A program made the position numbers and the translations under genes. Shown here piece by piece: positions 31,405 to 40,510 of a stretch of 64,000 nucleotides of DNA (the first letter of the stretch is position 1; every line of letters starts with the position of its first letter). Source of the stretch: Prorocentrum cordatum (taxonomy: Eukaryota; Sar; Dinophyceae; Prorocentrales; Prorocentraceae); contig CAUYUJ010015287.1 in assembly GCA_963575745.1 (NCBI GenBank), forward strand, positions 278,711-342,710, read 5' to 3'. The notes under the pieces were generated by a model, which was not told the origin of the DNA, ran no database searches, and was given only the letters and a program-made list of their open reading frames with translations.

Positions 31405-31557
31405 GGGGCGGCAAAGAGGGGGGGGTGGATATCATGGCGTGGGCCGTGATATTTCCCCAGATCTCATGGCGCCTCTTCTTACTTCTTTACGTCCCTGGCC
31501 CCCCCCACGGGCCGCGCACATGCCGGTGGCCATCATTTGCACCCTCCCCCTCTTGGA
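31405..31557. mobile_element. Small inverted-repeat element (family B), copy 2
   Basis: GGCGGCAAAGAGGGGGGG left end, GGATATCATGGCGTGGGCCG, CAGATCTCATGGCGCCTC, GGGCCGCGCACATGCCG, and a right end CATTTGCACCCTCCCCCTCT. Confidence 0.65.
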
Positions 31558-32495
31558 CGCCACCCTCTTGGCCGCCCACGGTGCCCTCCAGCCTTGCAGC
31601 GCGGGGGGGGACGAGGCGGGCGATGGATCACACTCCGTGCGGCAACCTGGAGTTTTTGGCATCACTCGGACGTGGGCATGTTTGTCTCGGCGCGGACCAT
31701 CGAGGAGCATCCAGGATCACCTTGCGAGAGTAGACGCGCAGGGCATCCGAGCCATGCGCGGGGAACGGGCGCCCGAGCCATGGCGAGGAGTCCCACTGCT
31801 CCTGCTCACCGTTCCCCCCCCGCCCTGCGTGCGGGGCGGAGGAGGTGCCCTCCAGCCCTGCGGCGCGAGGGGGCGAGGAAGCGGGCGAGGAGAGCACATT
31901 CCGCGCGGGAGCCCCCTGAGTCCCATGGCTCCCGCCGCCTGGCGTGCGGCCCGCTGCCCCCCCTCGGCCGCCTCTGGGCCGCCTAGGCGCGCAGGATGTG
32001 CCGGCGGGCAGCTGCAGCGGTCGTGGTTGGCCCCGGGGCTTCCGCTCGGGAGTCGAGCCCGTTCGGCTTGCAGCCCAAGGGTCGGTTTGATCGAAACAGG
32101 TACGGACGGAATGGGTAGTCGGAAGGCTGGTACTGAAACAACGGTCTTCCCCCAAGAAGCAACACACATTCCCGGAAGAAGACCCAGCGCACTGAACAGC
32201 AAACGGGCTCCGTTTTCGCAGCCACGGGTTTGCCCGCCTTCGCCCGGCTTCTGAGGGTACGTAGCGTACGCAGACCGACGGTAGTCCCTGTCCACGTTGA
32301 ACAGGACTCGCTGTCGGTGTCGCCGCTGACGTTGCCTGTTTGAGGCGGCCGGCTGGCCGCCCAGCAGCGGCCGCTGTCGGCTTGGGGCAGCATGTGCTGT
32401 TGGGCATCGTGCCAGTGGTTTCCGTACCCGTTTCTGTCTGGACCCGAGTCTCTTCGGCCTGCAGCCCAAAGGATTTGGCAAGGCAGTGAAACGTA
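31558..32495. other. No gene recognised; segment flanked by related direct repeats
   Basis: GTTCGGCTTGCAGCCCAAGG (about 32065) and CTTCGGCCTGCAGCCCAAAG (about 32452) are direct repeats about 385 bp apart. The sequence between them is open on the minus strand without a recognisable domain. Confidence 0.45.
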
Positions 32496-32497
32496 TT

Positions 32498-32697
32498 TAG
32501 GGGAACAAGAAGTGGCATAAACAGAAAAATTCGGTGGTCCGCGCAGATTTCTCGGATCGGCGCTGCACCTCCCTGGCGGCGCCTCCGGCGCCGCCCCTGG
32601 CGCGCTCCGCGCGCCAGGGAGGGGGGTCCAGCGCCGACCCGAGAAATCCGCGCGGACCTCCGAGTTTTTCTGTTTATGTCACTTTTTGTTCCCCTAG
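32498..32697. repeat. Long hairpin, about 85-bp arms
   Basis: The left arm from TAGGGGAACAAGAAGTGGCA to the CTCCCTGGC block pairs with the right arm ending GTCACTTTTTGTTCCCCTA, with only scattered mismatches. The apex carries the nested palindromes GGCGCCTCCGGCGCC and GGCGCGCTCCGCGCGCC. Partial copies lie at 29065-29165 and 37785-37880. Confidence 0.85.
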
Positions 32698-33890
32698 TAC
32701 TGAGAGCAGTCTGGGGACCCCCACCCCCCCGCCTCTCGGAGGTGGATAGACCTCTTACACTGACACGTCGGTTAAGGAATTGGCCGTTTTCGTTTCGCGA
32801 GAGGGCGTCGCGGCCGTCACTTCTGCGGGTCCAGGTCCGTCGGTTTCGTTCCCAGGCCGTTTTCATTGAGGGGAGGTTTACTACAGGGAGGTTTGTCCAC
32901 CGCCGAGCCTCCCGCCTCCCGCTCACCCGAGGGGTGGTCAGACGAGTAGACGCGCACAGACCTTGTAGCACGGGCCCTCGACGGGTCGTACCCTTCACCC
33001 TGGCTCGAAGTCGAGACGGCGCACGCGCCTACGCTGCGCGCGGGCGGGGCCTGACTGGCCACCTGCGTTCTCGAGCGAGGTCCAGCTGCAAGTGCAGCGC
33101 GCAGAGCTGTTTCGATCTCACCGTTTATTGCCGATTCAGAGCTCCACTGCGATGTCTTGTCTTGTCTTGGCTCTTCCTGCTCATAACGTCTTATATGTCT
33201 CGCACTACATACGTGCAGGCACTCCAGAGTCCAGATGCCACGGCCTCACCCGCCTGGTCTGAGCCAGGCCCGGGCGCTTGTCCGCAGCGAAGGTCGATCG
33301 TTCGCTCTTTGGGCATCGCTCGTTCGGCACGTCAAGAGGCCAGGGCACGACGCCAAAGAGAGAGAGAGAGAGAGAGAAACACGTGGGGCGAGGACAGCGC
33401 GCAGCCGCCGGACTACTTCAGGGTTGCGCGGAGCGCCATGCTCTTCCTGTATGGGAGGGGAGGGCCAGTGCATGAGGGAGCGGGGATATGGATCGGCTGA
33501 ACGATGCTCAGGAGCTCAGGCGGAAGTCGGCGGCGAGCGAGGGGGGGGGGGGAAGTGAGAAGGAGAAGGCCTTCTCGGAAGGCGGCGGGACTTCTCGGAA
33601 GCCCCCGCGCCTTCTGAGAGAAGTTTTCTGGGCCTTCGGGGAAGGCTTGGGAAACTTCTCAGCAGGCTTGGGGACGTCCGAGCCTTCCGAGGAGGCCCGC
33701 CCCTTCTCGCTTTCCTCCCCCCCCCCGCTCGCCGCCAAGGAAGGCCCCCATCCTGCGGGATCCCGCGAGGCCGGACTCGGGCCGGCGCTCGGCTGTGGAG
33801 AGGCAGGTGGCCTTCTTGTGCGCACCGGCCGAGCCGTGTCTGGAAAGCCCCGCAACAAGAAGGGCCGAGGCGCATGCTCTCGAACCTTCC
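32698..33890. other. No gene recognised; (GA)n and palindrome-rich patches
   Basis: (GA)n occurs at 33357-33377. At 33560-33710 GGCCTTCTCGGAAGGC and related CTTCTCnGAAG words cluster. Frames open across 32676-33500 have no domain. Confidence 0.5.
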
Positions 33891-34045
33891 GCCTGGCATG
33901 TCCCTTTACAGGGGGATCACTCAGAAACGGCCAGAAGGTAGTCCGGGGACGATTTCGTTTTGCTGCTTTTGACCCTTGCTGGGCCACGTTTAGACTATGT
34001 TCTGTCTGTTCCTCCGAAATCCGCCTGTCGGGGGGCATGCCCGAT
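33891..34045. mobile_element. MITE-like element, TTAA family, copy d (decayed)
   Basis: Left end GCCTGGCATGTCCCTTTACA is degraded at its first bases. Right end CCGCCTGTCGGGGGGCATGC is followed by CCGAT. The internal GGGGACGATTT block is kept. Confidence 0.6.
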
Positions 34046-34224
34046 CTAACTCCAATCTGGCCGGAAGAAGTCTGCGCGGAGCCGGGTCCGTGCACGCCGC
34101 GCTCGACCAGCGATGCGATGTGCCCTGTGGGCCCTCCAGGGGGCCCCCGCCCCAGTCGGGGCGCCCTCCCCAGGCCTCCCCCCCCAAACAGGTCAGGTCC
34201 AGAGGAGGAGGGGCGTACAGTCAA

Positions 34225-34373
34225 GTCGGGCGCGGCCCTCTACAGGAGGAATGTTGAAAAACAGTCAAAAAAGTAAGGAGGCGATCTGTTGGGTCTTTTT
34301 TGGCATTGCTTGCAGATATTTTCGCTACGTCCCACTGATCATCCAAAGTCCGCCTGTAGGAGGACACGCCCGA
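34225..34373. mobile_element. MITE-like element, TTAA family, copy e
   Basis: GTCGGGCGCGGCCCTCTACA left; CGCCTGTAGGAGGACACGCC then CGAC right. It is only about 180 bp from copy d, in the same orientation. Confidence 0.7.
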
Positions 34374-34735
34374 CCTAAGCGTACAGTCGGTGCGCTGAAG
34401 AAGGAGCCTTTTTCGTTGAGGAGGGGCTCCGTGTTCCTTGACTGTTTCACAGTCTGCCTCAGGTGTTCCTTTGGACTTTTCGATGGGAAAGCGAAACCCA
34501 GCCTGTGGAAGAAAGGGGCCTCGTTCCTTATTCAGGGTTCCTTAGGTCACCACCCACCAAACCACCCCACCCCGACCCGAAGGCCCAAATTTACCCTCGT
34601 TTTCCAGTGGGGGGGGGGTCGGGGAACATTGACAAAAAACTCATGGAACCCGTACCCCCCCAACCCGAAACTCGGATCAAATTCGGATTTTCGGGTTGGG
34701 TCGGGGTGGTCTGGTAGGTAGTCATTAGGTCAGGT
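34374..34735. other. No gene recognised
   Basis: Ordinary sequence. Confidence 0.5.
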
Positions 34736-35000
34736 GGAGGAGGAGGAGGCGGAGGAGGCGGAGGAGGAGGAGGAGGCGGAGGCAGGGCTCGTTTCGATTC
34801 CCCCGATTCGATCCGATTCGATTTCGATGGCTGCCGAGTCCGATTCCATTCGACTTCGGCTTCCGATTCGGATTCCGATTTCTCGTTGGAGGCCTGCTAG
34901 CCTTCCGATTGCCGCTGGTTCGACTTCTTCCGACTCGGCTGCCGGTTTCCGCCGATCCGATCCATTTTGACCGCCGGTCCGACGTATCCATTCGATGGTT
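34736..35000. repeat. Short GGA tract and CGATTC-rich patch
   Basis: GGAGGC repeats at 34736-34783 are followed by many CCGATTCGATT and CGATTCCGA words to about 35000, resembling the GATCCGAT family but without clear alignment. Confidence 0.5.
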
Positions 35001-35120
35001 GGCTCCCCTGCCCTTCCTCTCCCCGGCGGACGACGCACGGAAGAAGGTCCACTTGTCCGCCATCGAGGGGGCGCCTGTCCCAGGGCGGCTGAGCAGCTTG
35101 GGCCCCCACGTGCCAGCGTA

Positions 35121-35285
35121 CACCTTAGGCGATGCTTAAGAAAACTTGAGTTTTCGTCCGGAGTCTCGATTATTCTTAACGTTTCAATGTAAATCTTAAG
35201 TTTTTAATAGAAACGTTGGGTTTTTATTCAAGATCTGAGGCTATGAATTTCTTAACCCATGATTTCTTAAGCATTTCGCAGGGTG
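35121..35285. mobile_element. TA-flanked MITE, copy 1
   Basis: Left CACCTTAGGCGATGCTTAAG; right end on the other strand CACCCTGCGAAATGCTTAAG; inverted repeats of about 28 bp. TA sits directly outside both ends (35119-35120, 35286-35287). It is 165 bp, AT-rich and noncoding. The second copy at 55456-55619 is about 85-90% identical by eye. Confidence 0.8.
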
Positions 35286-35289
35286 TAGG

Positions 35290-36150
35290 GGCACGAGCCC
35301 TTCCCCGCCGCCCCCGGGGCGGGCGCCCCGCCGGTGGTGCAGAAAAAAGTTCGCGCGAGGTCGCGCCCTGCGCCCGCGGACGCTCCTCCAGCCCGAGGGG
35401 TCCCCGCCACGCCGCGGCCCCCTCTGCCCCGTTGCTGGGCCGCGCTGCTCCGCGAGGGAGGAGGGACCACCACGCCCGCCAGCACCACCACCACGGAGCG
35501 ACTGGGCGCGCCCGGCGCCGCAGCCACGCCAACCGCGGCCGCCGCGGTCACGACCAGCACGTCCGCCACCGCCATGGCCAGCGGGACCGCCCCCGTAACG
35601 ACCGCCACGCCCGCCTGCACGACCAGCACAGCCGCCCCGCGTTCCGCCCCTCATTTCCATCTCCCTCCCTCTCCCTCCCCTCTGCCCCTGCCGGGCCGCC
35701 CCTGCCTGCGTTATGCATCAAGTTGTTCATGATTAGATAACACAGCCAGGCCAGGAGTGCCACGGGGCCAGTCCTCAAAGAGGCTGTGTTCGGGCGGCGT
35801 GCTGGTGAGGGACCCGGGACCAGAACCCCCACGCCCAAGGATCCCCCCGTGTGACGGGGGTGGGGATCCATTCGGGTGCCCCCCAGGCTTTTTGTTAGCG
35901 AGGGAGGAGAAGGGAGGGAGGAGGGGGAGGGGGGGAGGGAGGATGAAGGAGGAAGGGAGGAGGGAGGGAGGAGGGAGGGGGAGGGCGGGAGGGAGGAAGG
36001 AGGGAGGGAGGGAGGGAGGGAGGGAGAAGGAGAGAGGGAGGAGCGGGGGAGTAGGGAGGGGAATGAGAAGAGCGTGGACCTGCTGGCCCCGCATCCTGCC
36101 AGTGCTCGCGCGCCTCGGATCCGCGCGAGCGGGAGCCCCTCGTTCCAACA
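35290..36150. other. No gene recognised; Ala/Thr-biased frames then GGA/GGGA tract
   Basis: 35330-35700 is GCC/ACC-rich and gives Ala/Thr-rich (plus) or Val/Ala-rich (minus) frames. 35900-36060 is GGGA/GGA simple repeat. Confidence 0.5.
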
Positions 36151-36540
36151 AAATCCGGCGGCGCGCCGAGGGGGAAGCGAGAGGGTGTTGGGGGCGGCAA
36201 AGAGGGGGGTGATGACTGGGGGGGGGGGGGATATCATGGCGGGGGCCATAATATTTCCCCAGATTTCATGGCGCCTCTTCTTATTTCATTACGTCCCTGG
36301 TCCCCCCGCTGGGCCGCGCACATGCCGCCAGTCAAATCCGGCGGCGCGCCGAGGGGGAAGCGAGAGGGTGTTGGGGGCGGCAAAGAGGGGGGTGATGACT
36401 GGGGGGGGGGGGGATATCATGGCGGGGGCCATAATATTTCCCCAGATTTCATGGCGCCTCTTCTTATTTCATTACGTCCCTGGTCCCCCCGCTGGGCCGC
36501 GCACATGCCGCCAGTCATGATTTGCATCCCCCCTCTCTTG
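36151..36540. mobile_element. Family B inverted-repeat element in a perfect 183-bp tandem duplication
   Basis: 36151-36333 and 36334-36516 read the same base for base, including a run of 13 G. Each carries GGCGGCAAAGAGGGGGGTGA, GATATCATGGCGGGGGCC, CAGATTTCATGGCGCCTC and GCCGCGCACATGCCGCC. The true right end (CATGATTTGCATCCCCCCTC, then TCTTGG) follows only the second copy. Confidence 0.85.
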
Positions 36541-37225
36541 GACACCCCCATCTTGGCCGCTCCCGAGGGTGGGTCGTGCTGCTCTCCGAGGGGGCAGACG
36601 GCGGCGGGGCTTCTGAGAAGCACTCGCGCCCTCTGAGGGCCGTCGGTGTCCTCGGAAGGGGGTTCGCGGGAGAGGCTTCTCGCCGAGGGCCGGAGGCCTT
36701 CCGAGAGCAGGCCCGGCCCTTCTGCCTGGTCCGCCCGGGCGCGCCGCCGCGAGCACGGGGGAAACACGGCAACGCAGAACGCCGTGCGAGGAGGGAGGAG
36801 GAGGAGGAGGAGGAGGAGGAGGAGGAGGAGGAGGAGGAGGAGGAGGAGGAGGAGGAGGAGGAGGAGGAGGAGGAGGAGGGAGGCGGAGGAGGAGGCGGAG
36901 GAGGAGGAGGAGGAGAGGAGGAGGAGGAGGAGGAGGTGGAGGAGGAGGCGGAGGAGGAGAAGGAGGCACAGGAGAGGCGGAGGAGGAGGAGGAGGAGAAG
37001 GAGGAGGGAAATGAGGTGGAGGATGAGCATCGGCGGCGGCTGCATCAGGGGGACGACGTAGATGGCACGAGCTTGCAATGACTGCGGTCGCCTGGCCTCC
37101 TCGCGTCGCGAGTACACACATACAAGCACTGCGGCAGGCACTGTGTTGTAAGCTGCGGCTCTGGGGGCCCTTGCTGAGCCCCGTGGCCGCCAACAAAATA
37201 CTCGGGATGAGAGGGCCCCTAGAGT
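36541..37225. repeat. Palindrome-rich patch then (GGA)n array
   Basis: 36600-36730 holds several CTTCTGAGAAGC and CCTTCCGAG-type words. 36790-37020 is GGA repeat. 37020-37225 shows no recognisable gene. Confidence 0.75.
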
Positions 37226-37228
37226 TCA

Positions 37229-37371
37229 GTCGGGCTTGTCCTCCTACAGGAGGAATGTTCAAAACTAGTGAAAACATAGTCAGAGGACTATTTGTCGAGC
37301 CTTTTTTATACCAATTCTTGAATATTGTTCATGTTTCGTCGAAAATCCCCCTGCAGGGGGACACGCCCGAC
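37229..37371. mobile_element. MITE-like element, TTAA family, copy f
   Basis: GTCGGGCTTGTCCTCCTACA left, preceded by TTCA. CCCCTGCAGGGGGACACGCC then CGAC right, followed by TTAA. Confidence 0.72.
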
Positions 37372-38128
37372 TTAACCCTAGCGGGGCCCTTCAGGGCCCG
37401 AAAGTGCACCTTTCTCCTCGCCGCCCAACAGACCTCTGAGGAGCCACGCCGTGAAGAAAGACGCGCGGGTCTCTGGATCGCCCGCCGTTGGTGAGAGGGG
37501 CGGGGGCGTGCCCGATCTCTGGCAGAGCAGCGAGGGGTATCATGCTCTCAGTCCCCCTTGCTCCATCCAGCACCTGGCCAGCGGAGCACGTTCGTAACAT
37601 CCGGTCGATGCTGTCGGTGTTGTCCTCCTCCTCCTCCTCCTCCTTGAAGTTCGAAGTTGCGGACTTGTCTCCGGCTGGTGCTGGTGGAGCCCTCGAACCC
37701 GCCTCCTCCTCCTCCTCCTCCTCCTCCTCCTCCTCCTCCTCCCGCGTCCCCCATCTCGAAGAAGAAAGAACAGCATGCACATAAACGTTTGGCGCGCCGC
37801 GCGGATGTCTCGGAGCCGCGCGGGGCCCCCCTTTGCGGGGCCTCGGGCTCCGCCCCTGGCGCGCTCCGCACGCCAGGGAGGAGCGGGGGGGCCCAGCACA
37901 GATCCAGGAGGAGGAGGAGGAGGAGGAGGAGGAGGAGGAGGAGGAGGGAGGAGGAGGGAGGAGGGAGGAGGAGGTGGAGGAGGAGGAGGAGGAAGAGGAG
38001 GTTGGCGCGGGCCTCCAAAAGTTTCTGGTTGTGCCGTTGTTTCTTCCTCTACGTAGCATGCCAACCCACATCTCACTCTCTTCCTGCCTGCTCCTCCCTC
38101 CTCCCCATCCCAGCTTCCGCGAAAATTC
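37372..38128. repeat. CTC/GGA tracts and hairpin-family fragment; no gene recognised
   Basis: (CTC)n at 37620-37645 and 37705-37742. A hairpin-family fragment (CCCCTGGCGCGCTCCGCACG, GCCAGGGAGGAG) lies at about 37785-37890. (GGA)n at 37908-38005. Frames crossing these are compositional. Confidence 0.6.
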
Positions 38129-38129
38129 A

Positions 38130-38281
38130 ATCGGGCATGTCCCTCTACAGGGGGAATGCTCAAGAATAGTCCAAAGTAGCACGGGGACGATGCTGTGAGT
38201 ATGTTTTGACTATGTTTGAGTATTTGTTTGAGTCTTTTTTATTGTTTGTCCAGAATCCGCCTGTAGGAGGACACGCCCGAC
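38130..38281. mobile_element. MITE-like element, TTAA family, copy g
   Basis: ATCGGGCATGTCCCTCTACA left; CCGCCTGTAGGAGGACACGC then CCGAC right. GACTATGTTTGAGTATTTG inside. Confidence 0.72.
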
Positions 38282-38344
38282 CTAGGGCAAAGATCACGAC
38301 GCGAGGTTTTTGACAGCTTTCCCTCGGCCCACGGGGACCCCCAC

Positions 38345-38620
38345 CGGGCTCCCGGGCCGTCAAAACGAGGCCCGGCCCCGTGGCAGTAAGGGGTCCAGAC
38401 CTGGCGGGGGACTGCGCTGGGAAAAGCACAGCGTCGGATGTCTGGCTTTCTCGAGCCGCCGAAGCTCATACACCACGCATTCCAGGATTGGGGATTGCCA
38501 GCATTCACCGGGGCCCAGTGCCGTCGAAAAATTACTCGGGATGAGAAGCCCGCCCCAGGGCAAGGGTCCAGACCTTTGGGGAGCCACGCTGCCAAAAACC
38601 AAAGTGGCGTCGGATGCAAT
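38345..38620 (+). repeat. Dispersed repeat family D, two copies in tandem
   Basis: Copy at 38345-38440 (GAGGCCCGGCCCCGTGG, GGGGTCCAGACC, CAGCGTCGGATG) and copy at 38528-38620 (GATGAGAAGCCCGCCCCAGG, AAGGGTCCAGACC, GGAGCCACGC, GGCGTCGGATGC). Confidence 0.65.
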
Positions 38621-38794
38621 GATGAGGAGGAGGAGGTGGAGGAGGTGGAGGGCGAGGATGAGGACGAGGAGGACCTGGTCACGCTTGTCACAACTCGCGC
38701 GGTGGTCGAGCGTTTGCGAACAGTGTGCCGGCACGCGGGATATTGCGTGTCTCGAGGCCAGGCACCGTTGCCAGGCGGACGGTCTAGAGGAGGG

Positions 38795-39154
38795 AGTCGT
38801 CCTCGTCGTCGTCGTCGTCGTCGTCGTCGTTCTCGTCGTCCTCGTCCTCGTCGTCCACGTCGTCCTCGTCCTCGTCCTTGTCCTTGTCCTCGTCCTCGTC
38901 GTCGTCGTCGCAGGGAGGGAGGTCAAGGGCCTCCCCGCCCCTGGCGGGAACTGGGGCAGGTTCGTGGCGGTCTCGAGCCTCCGCGCCCTCCGGCGGTCCT
39001 GCGCGGAGGCCCGGGAGGCGCACCGCATGGGCGAGGCCGTGCGCGCCCCTTCCTCCTCCTCCGCCTCCTCCTCCTCCTCCCCCTCCGCCTCCTCCTCGTC
39101 CTCCTCCTCCTCCTCCTCCTCCTCCTCCTCCTCCTCCTCCTCCTCCTCCTCCTC
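38795..39154. repeat. (CGT)n / (CTC)n microsatellites
   Basis: CGTCGTCCTCGTC at 38795-38910 and CTC at 39048-39154. The second array ends at the base before the spliced leader. Confidence 0.95.
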
Positions 39155-39176
39155 TCCGTAGCCATTTTGGCTCAAG
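39155..39176 (+). other. Dinoflagellate spliced-leader sequence, exact, genomic
   Basis: TCCGTAGCCATTTTGGC followed by TCAAG equals the published 22-nt dinoflagellate spliced leader (first base D = T here). It is normally joined to mRNA 5' ends by trans-splicing and is not present in the gene itself. In DNA it marks an insertion derived from a trans-spliced, reverse-transcribed mRNA. The next bases (39177 on, TCCGTAGCGGGAGGCTCAG) resemble a second decayed leader: TCCGTAGC and GGCTCA are kept with the middle altered. No GT follows the leader as it would in an SL RNA gene. Confidence 0.92.
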
Positions 39177-39355
39177 TCCGTAGCGGGAGGCTCAGCGACT
39201 TGAGGTTTGGCAAGGGGGAGGTGCGCCCCCACCTGCGATCCCTGGGCCAGCGTCCAGGCTGCTTTCACACGAGGCCTCACGGCCACTCCGCGATTGTACC
39301 CTGTGCCTGGTTGGCACAACATCCCTCCTTTCTCGGTGAGCTCCTGGAGGAGCCC

Positions 39356-40504
39356 ATGGGCAAGGATGCCGCCAAGGGCTACCTTTCTTGCCCAAGTTGC
39401 CGCTACCGCTGGAACTGGAAGACGCGAGAGCACTGCTTCTCCTGTGGAAATGCGCTGGTCCCCTCGCCACCGCCGCCGTGGCGCCAGGCCAAAGGAGTAT
39501 GGTCACCAGGTGGCGAGGGTGGTGGCCAGCAAGGGCCCGCGCGCCCGCCAGGGACCTGGGCACCCAGCCGCATGGAGGCACCGCGGGTCTCGACCCCACC
39601 ACAGCGAGGGGCGGGCAAGCAGCCGACAGTGGCGGAGCTCCTCACGCAGCTCCAGCAGCATGTCAAGGCGGACGCAGGGGCGCAGGAGCTGCAGGCCCTG
39701 GTCCAAGCGGTGGCGCCGCCAGCGCCTGCGCAGCCAGCCCGCCAGCCGCTGTTGGAAAAGACCATCAGTGCGAAGGGCGTGGCGTGCAGGAGGGCGGAGA
39801 AGGCCTTGGAGCACGCGGTCCGCCAGGAGGACGAGGCGCGGCGCCGGCTGGCGGAGTGCAGCCAGCGGACCCAGGAGGCGGCTGCGTGGGCGGTGCAGGC
39901 CAAGACGGCCTGGCAAGAGGAGTTCAGGACTGAGTTACAGAAGGCCCGCGGCTCGACGCCTGGTGCGGGGCCTCCGCCTGAGGCGGTGCATGTGCCGACG
40001 GGTTCCCAGATCAACCTGTCGCAGCTGCTGGGGGAGGAGAGTGGTTTCGATGGTGTGGAGATCATGGACGGCGAGGCTCTCGACCTCAGTGAGCTCGAAA
40101 TCGGAGACGAGGACAAGCAGCGGTGGCTTGCCCTCAAGAGCAACATGGCGGTTGAGATCCAGAAGGCAATCGTGGCTGCCATCGGGCCCAGCGCCGACAA
40201 CATGCAGCGGCTCAGGGCGGAAGCCAGAGACATGCGGAAGCGCCTGTCGGCCAAGCGTGCCCGCCAGTCCGACAGTGGAGATGGCACCAGCGCCGCCGCA
40301 GCATCCCAGCCTGGAACGCCACCCCCAGCGGCACTTGGGGCTCCTCCTGCGGCTGGTGCTGCCGCTGTTGGTGCTGAGCCTGCAGGGCCTGGGTCGGCCA
40401 CGACACCCACCGGGGGAGCCGACACCCCCAGCACCCAGGAGCTGCAAGCTGCGGTCGACGCGGCCAGGGCCAAGTTGGCCGAAGGCGGTGGGTCGGGGCT
40501 TTAG
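39356..40504 (+). CDS. LINE ORF1: zinc finger plus coiled-coil-like protein
   Basis: The ATG at 39356 is the first in-frame Met after the spliced leader, leaving a 5' leader of about 180 nt. The 382-residue product has C12-x2-C15-x11-C27-x2-C30 with aromatic neighbours (YLSCPSCRYRWNW...HCFSCGN), like RanBP2-type or ribbon fingers that can bind RNA. Pro-rich sequence follows, then a long charged Ala/Glu/Arg helix (about residues 165-205 and 255-310, e.g. CRRAEKALEHAVRQEDEARR) and an Ala/Pro/Gly-rich tail. By position it is ORF1, the RNA-binding chaperone of a LINE. The acidic motif EESGFDGVEIMDGEALDLSE near residue 225 is unusual. The frame ends at TAG 40502-40504; ORF2 opens in the same frame 6 nt later, so the stop could be a late mutation in a fused protein. 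Confidence 0.65.
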   Translation: MGKDAAKGYLSCPSCRYRWNWKTREHCFSCGNALVPSPPPPWRQAKGVWSPGGEGGGQQGPARPPGTWAPSRMEAPRVSTPPQRGAGKQPTVAELLTQLQQHVKADAGAQELQALVQAVAPPAPAQPARQPLLEKTISAKGVACRRAEKALEHAVRQEDEARRRLAECSQRTQEAAAWAVQAKTAWQEEFRTELQKARGSTPGAGPPPEAVHVPTGSQINLSQLLGEESGFDGVEIMDGEALDLSELEIGDEDKQRWLALKSNMAVEIQKAIVAAIGPSADNMQRLRAEARDMRKRLSAKRARQSDSGDGTSAAAASQPGTPPPAALGAPPAAGAAAVGAEPAGPGSATTPTGGADTPSTQELQAAVDAARAKLAEGGGSGL

Positions 40505-40510
40505 GGTTCA

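Noticed and set aside
39155-39176. SL RNA gene
   Set aside because: The exon-like 22 nt are not followed by a GT donor or an SL RNA-like region, but by a LINE 5' region; a relic leader fits better.
39403-40473. 356-residue minus-strand frame
   Set aside because: Antisense of LINE ORF1, open because of GC-rich third positions.
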